From the IMG/VR virus record IMGVR_UViG_3300003690_003472, positions 121,565-185,564 of that record: 64,000 nucleotides of DNA, one strand, 5' to 3'. Position 1 is the first letter of the stretch, and each line of letters starts with the position of its first letter. Positions 26,883-35,700 of the stretch are shown piece after piece. The notes below the pieces were generated by a model. That model searched no databases and was not told the origin of the DNA. It saw nothing but the letters and a program-made list of their open reading frames with translations. The DNA comes from a virus. A program made the translations under genes and the position numbers.

Positions 26883-27177
26883 TTTATTAAACTGGCTCTT
26901 TCATGAGGGTGCAATACAAAAAAAAGAAAATGTTTATATTGCTGATCGCGCATTTTTAGCTAATGCATTTATAAACTGGATTAGAGATGAAGTAAAAAAT
27001 AAAAACTTAAATCCTGAAGATATAGAAAAAAAAATGAATATATTAAGGCTTTTTTTAAAAAAAGAAATTGATTTGAAATGGAACGATAATGCAACCCAGA
27101 TTATTGAGACACCTTCTTCTAAAAAAAGAAAAAATAGAGAAATAGAAAACTATAAAACAAACAAGGACGTTGTATGA
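26860..27177 (+). CDS. Hypothetical protein, 105 aa
   Basis: Basic, helical (LANAFINWIRDEVKNKNLNP). ATGA overlap with the ClpP-like gene. No domain recognised. Confidence 0.55.
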   Translation: MNKKKKNNLLNWLFHEGAIQKKENVYIADRAFLANAFINWIRDEVKNKNLNPEDIEKKMNILRLFLKKEIDLKWNDNATQIIETPSSKKRKNREIENYKTNKDVV

Positions 27178-27830
27178 AGTTTATAAAAAAAAACAAATCA
27201 AGCAACAAGGAAAAAGAAGAAGAAGTTACATCATTAATATTTGTTGACAGTACTAAAGAAGAATGTAAAGTTCGTTTAATAAACCTTTTTGGTACCATTG
27301 ATGATGAAAAAGCCGAAGAATTAATCCAATCATTATTTATTTTACATAAATGTGGTAAAGAAAATATCTTAGAAGATCCCGAAGATTACAATTCTGCAAT
27401 TAAAGAAACTATTTATAAACCAATTGATTTTTATATATCTACTTGGGGTGGATGTGCGCGCGGCATGTTCGCTATTTATGATGCGATGAGGGCAGTAAGA
27501 CAAGATTGTGAGATAATCACATATGGTTTGGGAAAAGTAATGTCTGCTGGTATTTTACTTCTTGCAGCCGGTACAAAAGGAAAAAGAAAGATTGGCAAAA
27601 ATTGCCGCATTATGCTTCACAGTGTACGAGCAGAGCAATGGGGAGCCATCCACAACCTTGAAAACGAAATGGAAGAAACACAATGGCTACAAAAACAGCA
27701 TATTAATGCTCTTATACAAGAGTCGGATATGACGCAAAGACATTTAAAAAAATTACTCGATAGAAAAGTAAATGTTTACTTGAACGCACAACAAGCGGTT
27801 GAATATGGAATCGCAGATATAATAGTTTAA
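27174..27830 (+). CDS. ClpP-like serine protease
   Basis: 218 aa. GLGKVMSAGILLLAAG carries the nucleophile (Ser124) and RIMLHS the catalytic His149. LDRKVNVYLNAQQAVEYG aligns with the ClpP segment holding the catalytic Asp, and STWGGCARGMFAIYDAM is the substrate-binding strand. In phages this fold is used either as a cytosolic protease or as a prohead protease. The acidic scaffold-like protein three genes upstream makes the second possible. Confidence 0.85.
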   Translation: MKFIKKNKSSNKEKEEEVTSLIFVDSTKEECKVRLINLFGTIDDEKAEELIQSLFILHKCGKENILEDPEDYNSAIKETIYKPIDFYISTWGGCARGMFAIYDAMRAVRQDCEIITYGLGKVMSAGILLLAAGTKGKRKIGKNCRIMLHSVRAEQWGAIHNLENEMEETQWLQKQHINALIQESDMTQRHLKKLLDRKVNVYLNAQQAVEYGIADIIV

Positions 27831-27886
27831 AAGCCAAAATGTGGATTAGGATAGGTATTGTAAGAGTTTAAGGACTAATTATAAAT

Positions 27887-29377
27887 ATGGTAGATTTAAA
27901 CAAAATAGTAGACAATTATTATAATTCCAACAACGTAACATTTGAAAACATACTTCAACTAATTGAAGAAGTCGTAAATCAAAAAACACTTTTTGAAAAG
28001 ATGCAACTTGATCCCGGCGAAGAAAAAGATATAACAATTCACTTTCCTAAAATTCGAATTACTGAAGACTTTGGTAAAATTGGTACCGAAGATCGCACAA
28101 TGATCGAAAAATTCACTAAAAATGTTGTTGGCAATACATTGGAAGAAAAATTAACTGCACTTAATAATATATTAACAACAAAAAAAGAAGACGCAACCAT
28201 AGCAGAAATTCTTTCAACCATGGTGACTTGCGAAATTCTTTATGCAATTGTTACAAATTTTACTGAATCTGCTGGTGGTTTTATTTTCGAGGGGTTTCTC
28301 GCTGGTTTGTTTGGAGGCCAATCAATTCAAATTCAATCAGCCGCAGATATTCCTGCAACTTCAGGCGAAGATGAGTCTGGTGTGACTGGAAAACCAATCA
28401 CCGATGTAATATTGGGAGATAAACACTATTCTTTGAAGCTCCTAGGTGAAGCCACAGAAGTTAAAGGCTCTTTTAGAAATATGGTTGAACACTTTAGAAA
28501 ATATGATCACGTAATTTATTTAGATGCAAGACGAATAGGGCACAACGAAGGGCTTCAATTTGGTGAATTTATAATTACTTTAGGTAATTTCATAGAGGTT
28601 TTTGTTGACCCATTTTTAAAGCAAGTTTACAGAAAAGAAGCAGATCACTTTGAAGATGCCACTAAATTTAAACAGAAAGTTGCAGAACTAGCTGCAAACA
28701 ACTTAGCTATTAAAAAGATTTCTTTTGGCACCCCAGGATTTTTTGCAGCCAAATCAGATTCAAGATCTTTTAAATTTGCCCCGGGGCTAGAGCCCGACGT
28801 TATAAAAGAACAAACCGGATTGGGAAATACACAATTAAGCGAGCTTGTTCATCAAATAATTAATTCACCCGAAGATGAGTTACAGCAGTACGCAAATTTT
28901 TCCATAATATATGCTGAAAGTAAGTTTGAAGGTACAAAAGCAGAAAAATTATTTGGATCATATGCAATTGTTGAACAACTACAAAGAGCTATTGAAAGCG
29001 GAGACAAGGAAGATATACTTAAATCTTTAGAAATGACCCCTGGCTATGCTTCTGGAGCCGGTCAAAGTCCCCAGCAATTTATATTTACGAGAGACCAAGC
29101 AGAAAACATTAAAAGCTATAGAGAAATTGGCACCTTAATGGTTGGCGAAGAACATATGAAAGCAACGTTTGCTATATATGCCGACCTACTTAAAGAAACT
29201 ATTTCTCCCGTATATGAACAATTACAGTTTTTTACAAACAATATAAATGATTATTTCTTAGGTGTAAGCAATGAAGAGGTAGAACAAGATAGAAAACAAT
29301 ATGCACTAAGTGCAATTAATAATGCTCAAAATCTTGAAAAGGCCACGCACAATGCTGTAGAAAAAATTGAAAAATAG
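27887..29377 (+). CDS. Large protein with possible PD-(D/E)xK nuclease core
   Basis: 496 aa. GGFIFEGFLAGLFGG followed by ITDVILGDKHYSLKLLGE gives a Glu-helix, then Asp and xxK spaced as in PD-(D/E)xK nucleases. The rest is helical, ending in a coiled-coil-like region (YALSAINNAQNLEKATHNAV). A role in host DNA degradation or packaging is speculative. No signal peptide. Overall family not recognised. Confidence 0.45.
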   Translation: MVDLNKIVDNYYNSNNVTFENILQLIEEVVNQKTLFEKMQLDPGEEKDITIHFPKIRITEDFGKIGTEDRTMIEKFTKNVVGNTLEEKLTALNNILTTKKEDATIAEILSTMVTCEILYAIVTNFTESAGGFIFEGFLAGLFGGQSIQIQSAADIPATSGEDESGVTGKPITDVILGDKHYSLKLLGEATEVKGSFRNMVEHFRKYDHVIYLDARRIGHNEGLQFGEFIITLGNFIEVFVDPFLKQVYRKEADHFEDATKFKQKVAELAANNLAIKKISFGTPGFFAAKSDSRSFKFAPGLEPDVIKEQTGLGNTQLSELVHQIINSPEDELQQYANFSIIYAESKFEGTKAEKLFGSYAIVEQLQRAIESGDKEDILKSLEMTPGYASGAGQSPQQFIFTRDQAENIKSYREIGTLMVGEEHMKATFAIYADLLKETISPVYEQLQFFTNNINDYFLGVSNEEVEQDRKQYALSAINNAQNLEKATHNAVEKIEK

Positions 29378-29378
29378 C

Positions 29379-29407
29379 TTGACATTTCATGTATAATATA
29401 TTATAGT
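29379..29407 (+). promoter_or_regulatory. Promoter for groEL
   Basis: TTGACA (29379-29384), 17 bases, TATAGT (29402-29407). TTGGAGG precedes the ATG at 29433. The -35 overlaps the end of the previous gene. Confidence 0.65.
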
Positions 29408-29432
29408 TTAAAGCAAGACAATTGGAGGATAC

Positions 29433-31007
29433 ATGCCACGAAAATATGAATCTGGAACAAGCTTACAACAGAAAATTTTAAAAGGTGTTAATGTGTTAGC
29501 AGATAATGTTGCTTCAACACTAGGTCCGCGAGGACGCAACGTTATTTTACATCATCCAGAACAAAATCCTGTAATTACAAAAGATGGAGTAGCCGTCGCT
29601 AGATTTATAGAACTTGAAGATCCATTTGAAAATGTTGGCATACAAATAATTAAACAAGCCGCTTCCCAAACTAGCATCGAAGCTGGCGACGGCACCACAA
29701 CTTCTACTGTTTTAGCTAGAGCAATTCTCACACAAGCACAGCGATATTTAATGGCTGGCGCCGCGCCCATTGAACTTAAAAAAGGTATTGATAAGGCTGT
29801 AAAAGTTATTGTACAAAATTTAAAAGAAATTGCACAACCCATTGCTTCCATGGAAGATGTCACACATATTGCAACAATATCAGCAAACAATGATAGTACT
29901 ATAGGAAAATTAATTGCTAAAGCAGTAGAATTGGCAGGTAAAGATGGCGCAATTAGTATTGAAGAAGCACGATCAGCTGAGACAAGCCTAGATTTATTAG
30001 AAGGTTTTCGCTTTGATTCTGGATATATAGCAAATGCTTTTGTAACAGATGAAAAAAGGGGAATAGTAAGGTATGATGATCCGTTAATTTTAATTACAGA
30101 TGAAAAAATCGACTCCGTTGAAGAATTGATGCCTGTTTTAGAATTAGCTGCAAGAGAAGGGCGCCCATTTATTATTGTAGCTGAAAACATTGAAGGACAA
30201 GCGTTGGCTGCATTAATAATGAATGCTGTGCGCGGCACCATGCGCATTGTTGCTATAAAAGCACCACGATATGGTGAAGAAAGACGTAATATCCTCCAAG
30301 ATTTATCTTTATCAGTAGGTGCAACTTTTGTTTCAAGACAAAACAATTTAAGACTACGTGATATAAAATTGAATCATTTTGGAAAAGCAAAATCTTTTGA
30401 AAGCAGCAAAAGTTTTACAACAATTGTTGGTGGAAAAGGCAGCATGGAAGACATAGAAAAAAGAATAGATTTACTAAAGGCACAGGTGAGGGAAACAGAC
30501 AGCTTAAAAGATTGTGAAAAAATTCAAGAAAGAATTACGAGACTCGCTAGTGGCATAGCTGTTATTCGAGTCGGCGCTGCAACAGAAGTAGAAATGGTAG
30601 AGAAAAAGCATCGAATTGAAGATGCGCTCGAAGCTGTTAATGCAGCCCAACTTGAAGGAATTGTTCCTGGAGGAGGAGTTGCATTAATTCGAGCAAGCAA
30701 AAACATAAAAGTAGAAACCAACAGCGAAGATCAAAAGCTTGGAGTAAAAATAGTTTGCGAAGCAGTTAAAGAGCCTTTAAGACAAATGGCACTAAATGGT
30801 GGATATTCTCCTGATATTTTTATTTCACTAGTTTCTAAAGCTAGTGGAAATAAAGGAATTAATTTTAATACAGGGAAATTAATAGATCTTTTAGAAGCTG
30901 GGATTGTTGATCCAGTAAAAGTTACTCGATGCGCATTGCAAAACGCGGCATCAGTTTCTTCAACTTTAATCACAACCAATCACGCCATTATAGAGTCTTC
31001 TAACTAA
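29433..31007 (+). CDS. groEL: GroEL-like chaperonin
   Basis: 524 aa, near-full length. STLGPRGRNVILH, ITKDGVAVARFI and GDGTTT (85-90) form the ATP site, and GIVPGGGVALIRA the conserved equatorial motif. The C-terminus lacks the GGM-repeat tail. It should fold phage proteins, probably with the GroES-like protein at 15838. It has its own promoter rather than the HrcA/CIRCE type control seen in some hosts. Confidence 0.95.
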   Translation: MPRKYESGTSLQQKILKGVNVLADNVASTLGPRGRNVILHHPEQNPVITKDGVAVARFIELEDPFENVGIQIIKQAASQTSIEAGDGTTTSTVLARAILTQAQRYLMAGAAPIELKKGIDKAVKVIVQNLKEIAQPIASMEDVTHIATISANNDSTIGKLIAKAVELAGKDGAISIEEARSAETSLDLLEGFRFDSGYIANAFVTDEKRGIVRYDDPLILITDEKIDSVEELMPVLELAAREGRPFIIVAENIEGQALAALIMNAVRGTMRIVAIKAPRYGEERRNILQDLSLSVGATFVSRQNNLRLRDIKLNHFGKAKSFESSKSFTTIVGGKGSMEDIEKRIDLLKAQVRETDSLKDCEKIQERITRLASGIAVIRVGAATEVEMVEKKHRIEDALEAVNAAQLEGIVPGGGVALIRASKNIKVETNSEDQKLGVKIVCEAVKEPLRQMALNGGYSPDIFISLVSKASGNKGINFNTGKLIDLLEAGIVDPVKVTRCALQNAASVSSTLITTNHAIIESSN

Positions 31008-31031
31008 TTATAGACACAGGGGGACTTTCTA

Positions 31032-31301
31032 ATGCCAAACGATTCTGCGGTTGCATTTGCTGAAATTTCTGGAAAGTTTGATCAAATGATTGACAAAATA
31101 GAAACAGTAAAAGAAAAACAAGATGAAATGGCTGCGGATATAGTTCAAATTAAAGAAGCCGTTTATAATCCAGATCAAGGATTATATGCGCGCTTAAGAG
31201 AATTAGAGTCCTGGAAAGAAACCTCTGCACACCTTCTTTGGATTATAACTACTGCTGTTGTAGGTCTTATTGCTGCAACCATATATAAATCTTTTTTTTA
31301 A
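31032..31301 (+). CDS. Coiled coil plus C-terminal membrane helix, holin-like
   Basis: 89 aa. Heptad region (FDQMIDKIETVKEKQDEMAA) then one C-terminal membrane helix (LLWIITTAVVGLIAATIY) with a short basic end. This matches the XhlA/haemolysin-type phage membrane proteins that assist lysis. Candidate helper for the endolysin at 22782. Confidence 0.55.
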   Translation: MPNDSAVAFAEISGKFDQMIDKIETVKEKQDEMAADIVQIKEAVYNPDQGLYARLRELESWKETSAHLLWIITTAVVGLIAATIYKSFF

Positions 31302-31302
31302 C

Positions 31303-31330
31303 TTGACAAATAATTAACATGTTGTATAAT
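31303..31330 (+). promoter_or_regulatory. Promoter before the 31353 gene
   Basis: TTGACA (31303-31308), 16 bases, TATAAT (31325-31330). AAAGGAGG follows before the ATG. Confidence 0.7.
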
Positions 31331-31352
31331 TAATACTATAAAGGAGGCGTTT

Positions 31353-31685
31353 ATGCGCGTAAATGTAACTTATTCAATAGAACTTGATGAAATAAAACAG
31401 CTTGTTAGAGAGCTTCTCTTGAAAGCAGAGGATGATTTGCAAGAATTGCAAGAATTGTTTTTAAAAGTAAAAGTTGACATTGAAAAGGATAAAGATCAAA
31501 ATGTTGCGACACTATTAAAAGAATGTAGGTCAAGCTTATCATCTTTAGATCACAATATATTTGATGCTGGAAACATTCTATCTGGATATCAACAAACCTC
31601 TCTTCGCATAGAAAGAGAACAACAAAAGACACCAACAAACTTTGAGGAAATCACAGGTGGGGAGCAAAGCAATGAAAGCGGGTGA
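31353..31685 (+). CDS. Hypothetical coiled-coil protein, 110 aa
   Basis: Helical throughout (LVRELLLKAEDDLQELQELF). Ends QSNESG, with its last 14 bases forming the start of the next IGDLV-type gene, the same overlap device as in the 42-45 kb array. Confidence 0.6.
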   Translation: MRVNVTYSIELDEIKQLVRELLLKAEDDLQELQELFLKVKVDIEKDKDQNVATLLKECRSSLSSLDHNIFDAGNILSGYQQTSLRIEREQQKTPTNFEEITGGEQSNESG

Positions 31686-31947
31686 TTTAGTTTATGTGCC
31701 AGCACATATCACCTTAATGGAATTCGATGAGACTATAAAGGATGTTGACCCAGAAAAAACCTATGTTGGTCCTTCTCCTTTGCGCTTTCATAAATTGGAA
31801 AAGCCCACAAATCTTCTTTTATTAGAAGTCACGGCTGAATGGCAAAACGACAACGACCAGTGGCTTCCAGTTTTATATCATGGAAAAAGGTTTTATATCG
31901 ACAAACATGATATTTTACCTTATCAGGAGGAAAGATGGTTAGATTAG
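31672..31947 (+). CDS. IGDLV-like protein with longer domain
   Basis: 91 aa from an ATG inside the previous gene's end: MKAGDLVYVPAHITLMEFD. Beta-rich with WLPVLYHGKRFYIDKHDILP, which resembles SH3-like barrels. It overlaps the next gene by 13 bases. Confidence 0.6.
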   Translation: MKAGDLVYVPAHITLMEFDETIKDVDPEKTYVGPSPLRFHKLEKPTNLLLLEVTAEWQNDNDQWLPVLYHGKRFYIDKHDILPYQEERWLD

Positions 31948-32213
31948 TAGAAGTATATAGAAACTCAACTCAAACATATACTTTGAGAGAAGTATATATT
32001 AATCCAAAACATGTTGTTTCTTTAAGAGAAGACGATAGCATTAAAAAAAAGTTAAACGAAGGTACTCTTCCAGCTGGCTTAGATGATTCTCATCGTTTCA
32101 CGAGACTTGTATTAGACAAAGGCCGAACAGGCGCTGAATTAATTATAGTTGGTGAACCCAAAACCATACAAGAAAAAATGAAGGAGAAAAAAAATGAACT
32201 TCTCCTTGGATGA
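31935..32213 (+). CDS. Hypothetical protein, 92 aa
   Basis: REVYINPKHVVSLRED is reminiscent of small FlbD-like beta proteins; the second half is a charged helix. AGGAGGAAAG provides the ribosome binding site. Overlaps the glutaredoxin gene by 20 bases. Confidence 0.55.
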   Translation: MVRLVEVYRNSTQTYTLREVYINPKHVVSLREDDSIKKKLNEGTLPAGLDDSHRFTRLVLDKGRTGAELIIVGEPKTIQEKMKEKKNELLLG

Positions 32214-32469
32214 TAAACATTACATTTTGTGGATTAAATCTCATTGTCCGTGGTGTCAAAAAGCAGTTGATATTTTATCTAACAAACTCTTGTCTTATAA
32301 AGTGTTTGATATGGAAGAGCGCTTAGAGGAACTAGAGTTGTTGAAGAACAAGCTTGATTGGCAAACCGTACCAATTGTTTTTGAAGTTAACGTAAAAGGC
32401 GACTTTAAATTAGTTGGAGGCTACACTGACTTAGAAAAATATCTAGGCGAGACAAATGATTCCATGTAA
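32194..32469 (+). CDS. Glutaredoxin
   Basis: 91 aa thioredoxin fold. Active site SHCPWCQKA, cis-Pro loop WQTVPIVF and GGYTDLEKYL all match the family. It reduces disulfides with glutathione and could recycle the C-terminal cysteines of the ribonucleotide reductase. Confidence 0.88.
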   Translation: MNFSLDDKHYILWIKSHCPWCQKAVDILSNKLLSYKVFDMEERLEELELLKNKLDWQTVPIVFEVNVKGDFKLVGGYTDLEKYLGETNDSM

Positions 32470-32860
32470 ATTGTTGGCAACTATAAAAAACAAATATATG
32501 GAAAACGACTCTCTAGAAAGAAGATTTGGTCACTACTTAAATTCTTTTTATCCGATAAAAGGATTTGGACGTGATTGTTGGGTGGTCGTTGTTAACATTT
32601 TGGTTGACTATGAACAATATTTAAAAGAAGGTTTAAACGAAGAAAAGATTACATTGGAATGTATTAAATATTTAAATCATAGACCAAAAAGTAAATATGG
32701 CAAAAGGCGCAGACGTAAAGCAACTTATGGTATTTTTCGAAACATTCCTTATTCTTTTAAACCGAAAGAAAAAGACGGTAAAAAAATCATACAAACACTG
32801 TTAGTTGTAGAAGAACGAAAAAACAAAAACTTCTGGGGAGAAGGAAGAAAAGATATATAA
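32456..32860 (+). CDS. Hypothetical protein, 134 aa
   Basis: Basic (KSKYGKRRRRKATYG) with a helical N-terminal half. Overlaps glutaredoxin by 14 bases. No recognised domain; the basic patch suggests nucleic acid binding. Confidence 0.5.
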   Translation: MIPCKLLATIKNKYMENDSLERRFGHYLNSFYPIKGFGRDCWVVVVNILVDYEQYLKEGLNEEKITLECIKYLNHRPKSKYGKRRRRKATYGIFRNIPYSFKPKEKDGKKIIQTLLVVEERKNKNFWGEGRKDI

Positions 32861-32865
32861 CACCT

Positions 32866-33210
32866 ATGTCAAAAGAAGAAAAAATAATTTTATACACACT
32901 AGACGAAGAATCCATGTATAATTATTTTTTAAAAATAGAACTAGATAGAAAAATTATATCTGATTTTTTATTTAAAGAAGAATCCTCAATAACTCGGAAC
33001 AACAGGAGTGCAATGTGTGAATATTTTACTCTTCTGGATGGTCTTGAAAACGTTTTAGAAGAAATATTAGATGATGATTGTAAAGACGAGACCACCGACT
33101 CTTATATTACCACAACACAACAAGCCGCGCGCATTTCCATATACATGGAAGGTATTGTTCATGCTAAACAAATTTTAAATAGTCAAAACATTTCTCTTTA
33201 TTTACATTAG
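32866..33210 (+). CDS. Hypothetical acidic protein, 114 aa
   Basis: Acidic in the middle (NVLEEILDDDCKDE) and helical. No signal or domain recognised. Confidence 0.5.
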   Translation: MSKEEKIILYTLDEESMYNYFLKIELDRKIISDFLFKEESSITRNNRSAMCEYFTLLDGLENVLEEILDDDCKDETTDSYITTTQQAARISIYMEGIVHAKQILNSQNISLYLH

Positions 33211-33228
33211 TGGCCTACTATTTATTTT

Positions 33229-33687
33229 ATGACCATTCTCGCTTCTTTTTTGATCGCCTATTTATATGGTGGCGTCGCAGAATGGATTTTTCATAAATAT
33301 ATTCTCCACGGCCGCGGAAAAAACAAAAAAAGTATTTTTTCTTTTCACTGGCACTCTCACCATAAAGCATGTAGAAAAAACAACAATATTGATAAAAATT
33401 ATAAATTTCCCCTTGCTACCCCAGTAAGAAGAGAAATTTTATTTTTATCTTTGCTTAGTTTAATTCATTTTCCAATTTATTTTATTGCACCATATTTTTT
33501 TATTGGAATTGTTTTGTATCTCTGTAGATATTTTTATTTTCATAGGCGCGCCCACCTAGATGTACAATGGGGACGAAGAAAAATGCCATGGCATTATGAT
33601 CACCACATGGGAAAAAATCAGGATTTAAACTGGGGAGTTACCGTTCAGTGGATTGATAAACTATTTAATACAAGAAGGAAATATTAG
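33229..33687 (+). CDS. Fatty acid hydroxylase/sterol desaturase superfamily membrane protein
   Basis: 152 aa with the di-iron histidine boxes in order: EWIFHKYILHG, FHWHSHHKACRKN, FYFHRRAHLD and PWHYDHHMGKNQDLNWG. Two hydrophobic stretches (LIAYLYGGVAEWI, LSLIHFPIYFIAPYFFIGIV) place it in the membrane. Such enzymes hydroxylate or desaturate lipids using oxygen. A phage copy could remodel host lipids or carotenoids. Smaller than most relatives, but all boxes are present. Confidence 0.8.
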   Translation: MTILASFLIAYLYGGVAEWIFHKYILHGRGKNKKSIFSFHWHSHHKACRKNNNIDKNYKFPLATPVRREILFLSLLSLIHFPIYFIAPYFFIGIVLYLCRYFYFHRRAHLDVQWGRRKMPWHYDHHMGKNQDLNWGVTVQWIDKLFNTRRKY

Positions 33688-33698
33688 GAGGCTTTATT

Positions 33699-33983
33699 GT
33701 GAAACAAATGAAAAATACTTTATTTTGGTCAACAACTCTCATAATAACGGCCTTAATATATATTTATACACTTAGTAGCTTCCCATTAGCACACGCAAAA
33801 CCACCTCCAACGAAATCAAAATTTTATGACTTTAATGAGCAAATAATTGATGGTGAAATTCGCAAACCAACCGCAACATATATAGATTCACGCGAAAAAG
33901 CAAAATTTGAAAGGCTCTTGAAATTGAAAAAATCTTTCATGCCTGAGCTTTTTAAAACTCACAAAAACAAAGTATTTAAATAG
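33699..33983 (+). CDS. Small secreted protein
   Basis: 94 aa from a GTG after TAGGAGG. Signal peptide NTLFWSTTLIITALIYIYT with AHA cleavage site. The mature part (FNEQIIDGEIRKPTATYI, then FERLLKLKKSFMPELF) resembles a family I associate with deltaproteobacterial genomes. Periplasmic location expected; function unknown. Confidence 0.6.
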   Translation: MKQMKNTLFWSTTLIITALIYIYTLSSFPLAHAKPPPTKSKFYDFNEQIIDGEIRKPTATYIDSREKAKFERLLKLKKSFMPELFKTHKNKVFK

Positions 33984-34069
33984 TAAAACATATCCTTAAT
34001 TATTAAAAAATAAATAAATTTGTTCATAATGATGCTTTTTATTATTCATAAGCATATGTATTTATAGAG

Positions 34070-34089
34070 GTGTGAATCTTTTTTCACAC
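34070..34089 (+). terminator. Hairpin, possible terminator
   Basis: GTGTGAA (34070-34076) and TTCACAC (34083-34089) form a 7-bp stem; loop and flanks are T-rich but only three Ts follow directly. It sits in a 180-base gap otherwise AT-rich and without clear coding. Confidence 0.4.
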
Positions 34090-34163
34090 TTTCCCAACCA
34101 ATATATTTTTATTTTTCTCTTTCTTTATAAAAAAGAACGAGTTTTATGTGGAGGTCTGTTTAG

Positions 34164-34835
34164 GTGTCAATAAATGTGAAGGCTCGGTATCTTTTTTTAG
34201 CTCTTGTACCATACTTCGCATTCTATTTTTTAATTCAATCATTAATTCAAACAGGTAGTTATAATTTGTTAACAGAAATGGATTTAAAAATACCTTTTAT
34301 ACCTTATTTCATTTGGATATATCACACAATTTTACCGGTGATTCTTGTGACAAGCTTTCTTATATTACAAAAAAAAGATATATTTTTAGCGTTAATGTTT
34401 TCAAATATTTTTGCTGGTATTGTATTATGTTTGTTTTATGTATTATTTCCAGCATTTTACCCAAGAGAAATGTTTGTTGATACAGCTACGATATCGGGAT
34501 GGCTCATTGAAATGACACAATCTATCGATGGCCCCCACAACACTTTCCCATCAAGCCATGTAACTTTTGCATGGCTTTTGGTGTTTTTTGCAAACCTTTC
34601 CCAATATGTAAAAGGACATCGATGGCTTCGTCTTGTTTATTTTTATTGGGCTATCCTGATATCAATTTCCACTCTCATGCTTAAACAACACTATATAGTG
34701 GATGTAATTTCTGGTTTTGCACTAGCTATACTCATGTATTTCTTGTGTAAGCGTTTATTTGTGAGAGAGGCCGCCCCCAAACAACTAATTACTTTAGATG
34801 TTAAATTCGTTTCCTCAAGAAGCCTTGCAGAATGA
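34164..34835 (+). CDS. PAP2-superfamily membrane phosphatase
   Basis: 223 aa, about six membrane helices. NTFPSSHVTFAW is the SGH-like motif and LMLKQHYIVDVISG the His/Asp motif. The usual first Lys/Arg motif is not clear. It may dephosphorylate lipid phosphates such as phosphatidate or undecaprenyl diphosphate. GGAGG lies 13 bases before the GTG start. It forms a lipid-related neighbourhood with the hydroxylase at 33229. Confidence 0.75.
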   Translation: MSINVKARYLFLALVPYFAFYFLIQSLIQTGSYNLLTEMDLKIPFIPYFIWIYHTILPVILVTSFLILQKKDIFLALMFSNIFAGIVLCLFYVLFPAFYPREMFVDTATISGWLIEMTQSIDGPHNTFPSSHVTFAWLLVFFANLSQYVKGHRWLRLVYFYWAILISISTLMLKQHYIVDVISGFALAILMYFLCKRLFVREAAPKQLITLDVKFVSSRSLAE

Positions 34836-35400
34836 ATGCCACTTAATTATACAAGAGGTTTTGGGGGATTCTTATATTAGAGTGTTCATTGGAGATTTCT
34901 CTCTTGTAGAAGATGACAAGAAAAAAATTACACATGTAAACTGTAAAATATTTTTTTCAAACAACCGAGAAGAAACAATAGAAGGAAAAGGGCACGGAAT
35001 CGTTGATGCTTTATTTAATTCTATTATACAGAAATATTCCAGCGAATATACTTCCTTAACTCAAGTAAGGTTTGATGACTTTATCATGAAAGTTAATTTT
35101 AAGAGCGCCAACAGCAGAAGTACAGACTCACCAGTTGAAATAAAATTAGCTTTGAAAACTATTACTAGGAGAGAGCAAAATATATTTTTTTCTGCAACGG
35201 CGCGCTCAATGGTGGTTGCTGCAATATCAGTCATTAGAAAAGCGTTTGAATATTTTATAAATGCGGAAGCTGCCGTATTAGTGCTACAAGAAAGCATAAA
35301 AGACGCGCGCGCGCGCAACAGGAGAGATTTAAACAATAAATATGTTTCTCAAATGGCACAGTTGGTACAAATAGTTTCTTATGAAGATGTGCTCTTATAA
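34798..35400 (+). CDS. Stand-alone LeuA-regulatory-domain-like protein
   Basis: 200 aa. EGKGHGIVDALFNSIIQKYS and a following three-strand/helix repeat (VEIKLALKTI, then FFSATARSMVVAAISVIRKA) resemble the C-terminal dimer domain of 2-isopropylmalate synthase (GxGPVDA..., ...DIVxAS..AY..ALN). No catalytic TIM barrel is present, so it is not a LeuA enzyme. It might bind a small ligand or host LeuA. It overlaps the PAP2 gene by 38 bases. Confidence 0.5.
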   Translation: MLNSFPQEALQNECHLIIQEVLGDSYIRVFIGDFSLVEDDKKKITHVNCKIFFSNNREETIEGKGHGIVDALFNSIIQKYSSEYTSLTQVRFDDFIMKVNFKSANSRSTDSPVEIKLALKTITRREQNIFFSATARSMVVAAISVIRKAFEYFINAEAAVLVLQESIKDARARNRRDLNNKYVSQMAQLVQIVSYEDVLL

Positions 35401-35421
35401 AACTGAAATATATTTATTTTT

Positions 35422-35622
35422 GTGAAGATAGGTGATATAGTTCAATGGACGCCCGTTTATGCACAGCATAAATATATGCCGAGGTGGATGGGTATAATTA
35501 TTGAAATCAAAGAAGCAAAAGATAAAACGCAAGTAAAAGTTTATTGGTTCAGCAACAACGAAAATTATTACATGGCAGATTGGACTTCAGTTGAACAGCT
35601 AAAAAGAATTTCTAGTTCTTAA
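35422..35622 (+). CDS. IGDLV family protein
   Basis: 66 aa from a GTG: MKIGDIVQWTPVYAQ, ending KRISSS. Beta-rich, SH3-like pattern with a conserved Trp in the middle (VKVYWFSNN). Confidence 0.6.
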   Translation: MKIGDIVQWTPVYAQHKYMPRWMGIIIEIKEAKDKTQVKVYWFSNNENYYMADWTSVEQLKRISSS

Positions 35623-35632
35623 TATTTTTTTA

Positions 35633-35661
35633 TTGACAAATATGTATTTTTTTTGTTACAC
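35633..35661 (+). promoter_or_regulatory. Weak promoter candidate
   Basis: TTGACA (35633-35638), 17 bases, TTACAC (35656-35661), ahead of the 35701 gene with GGGAGGA. The -10 is poor. Confidence 0.4.
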
Positions 35662-35700
35662 TTCTAATAGGAATATTTTTATTTTTGTGGGAGGAACAAA

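Noticed and set aside
29552-30346. 264-aa minus-strand ORF opposite groEL
   Set aside because: The plus strand encodes an intact GroEL; the antisense frame has no motif or ribosome site.
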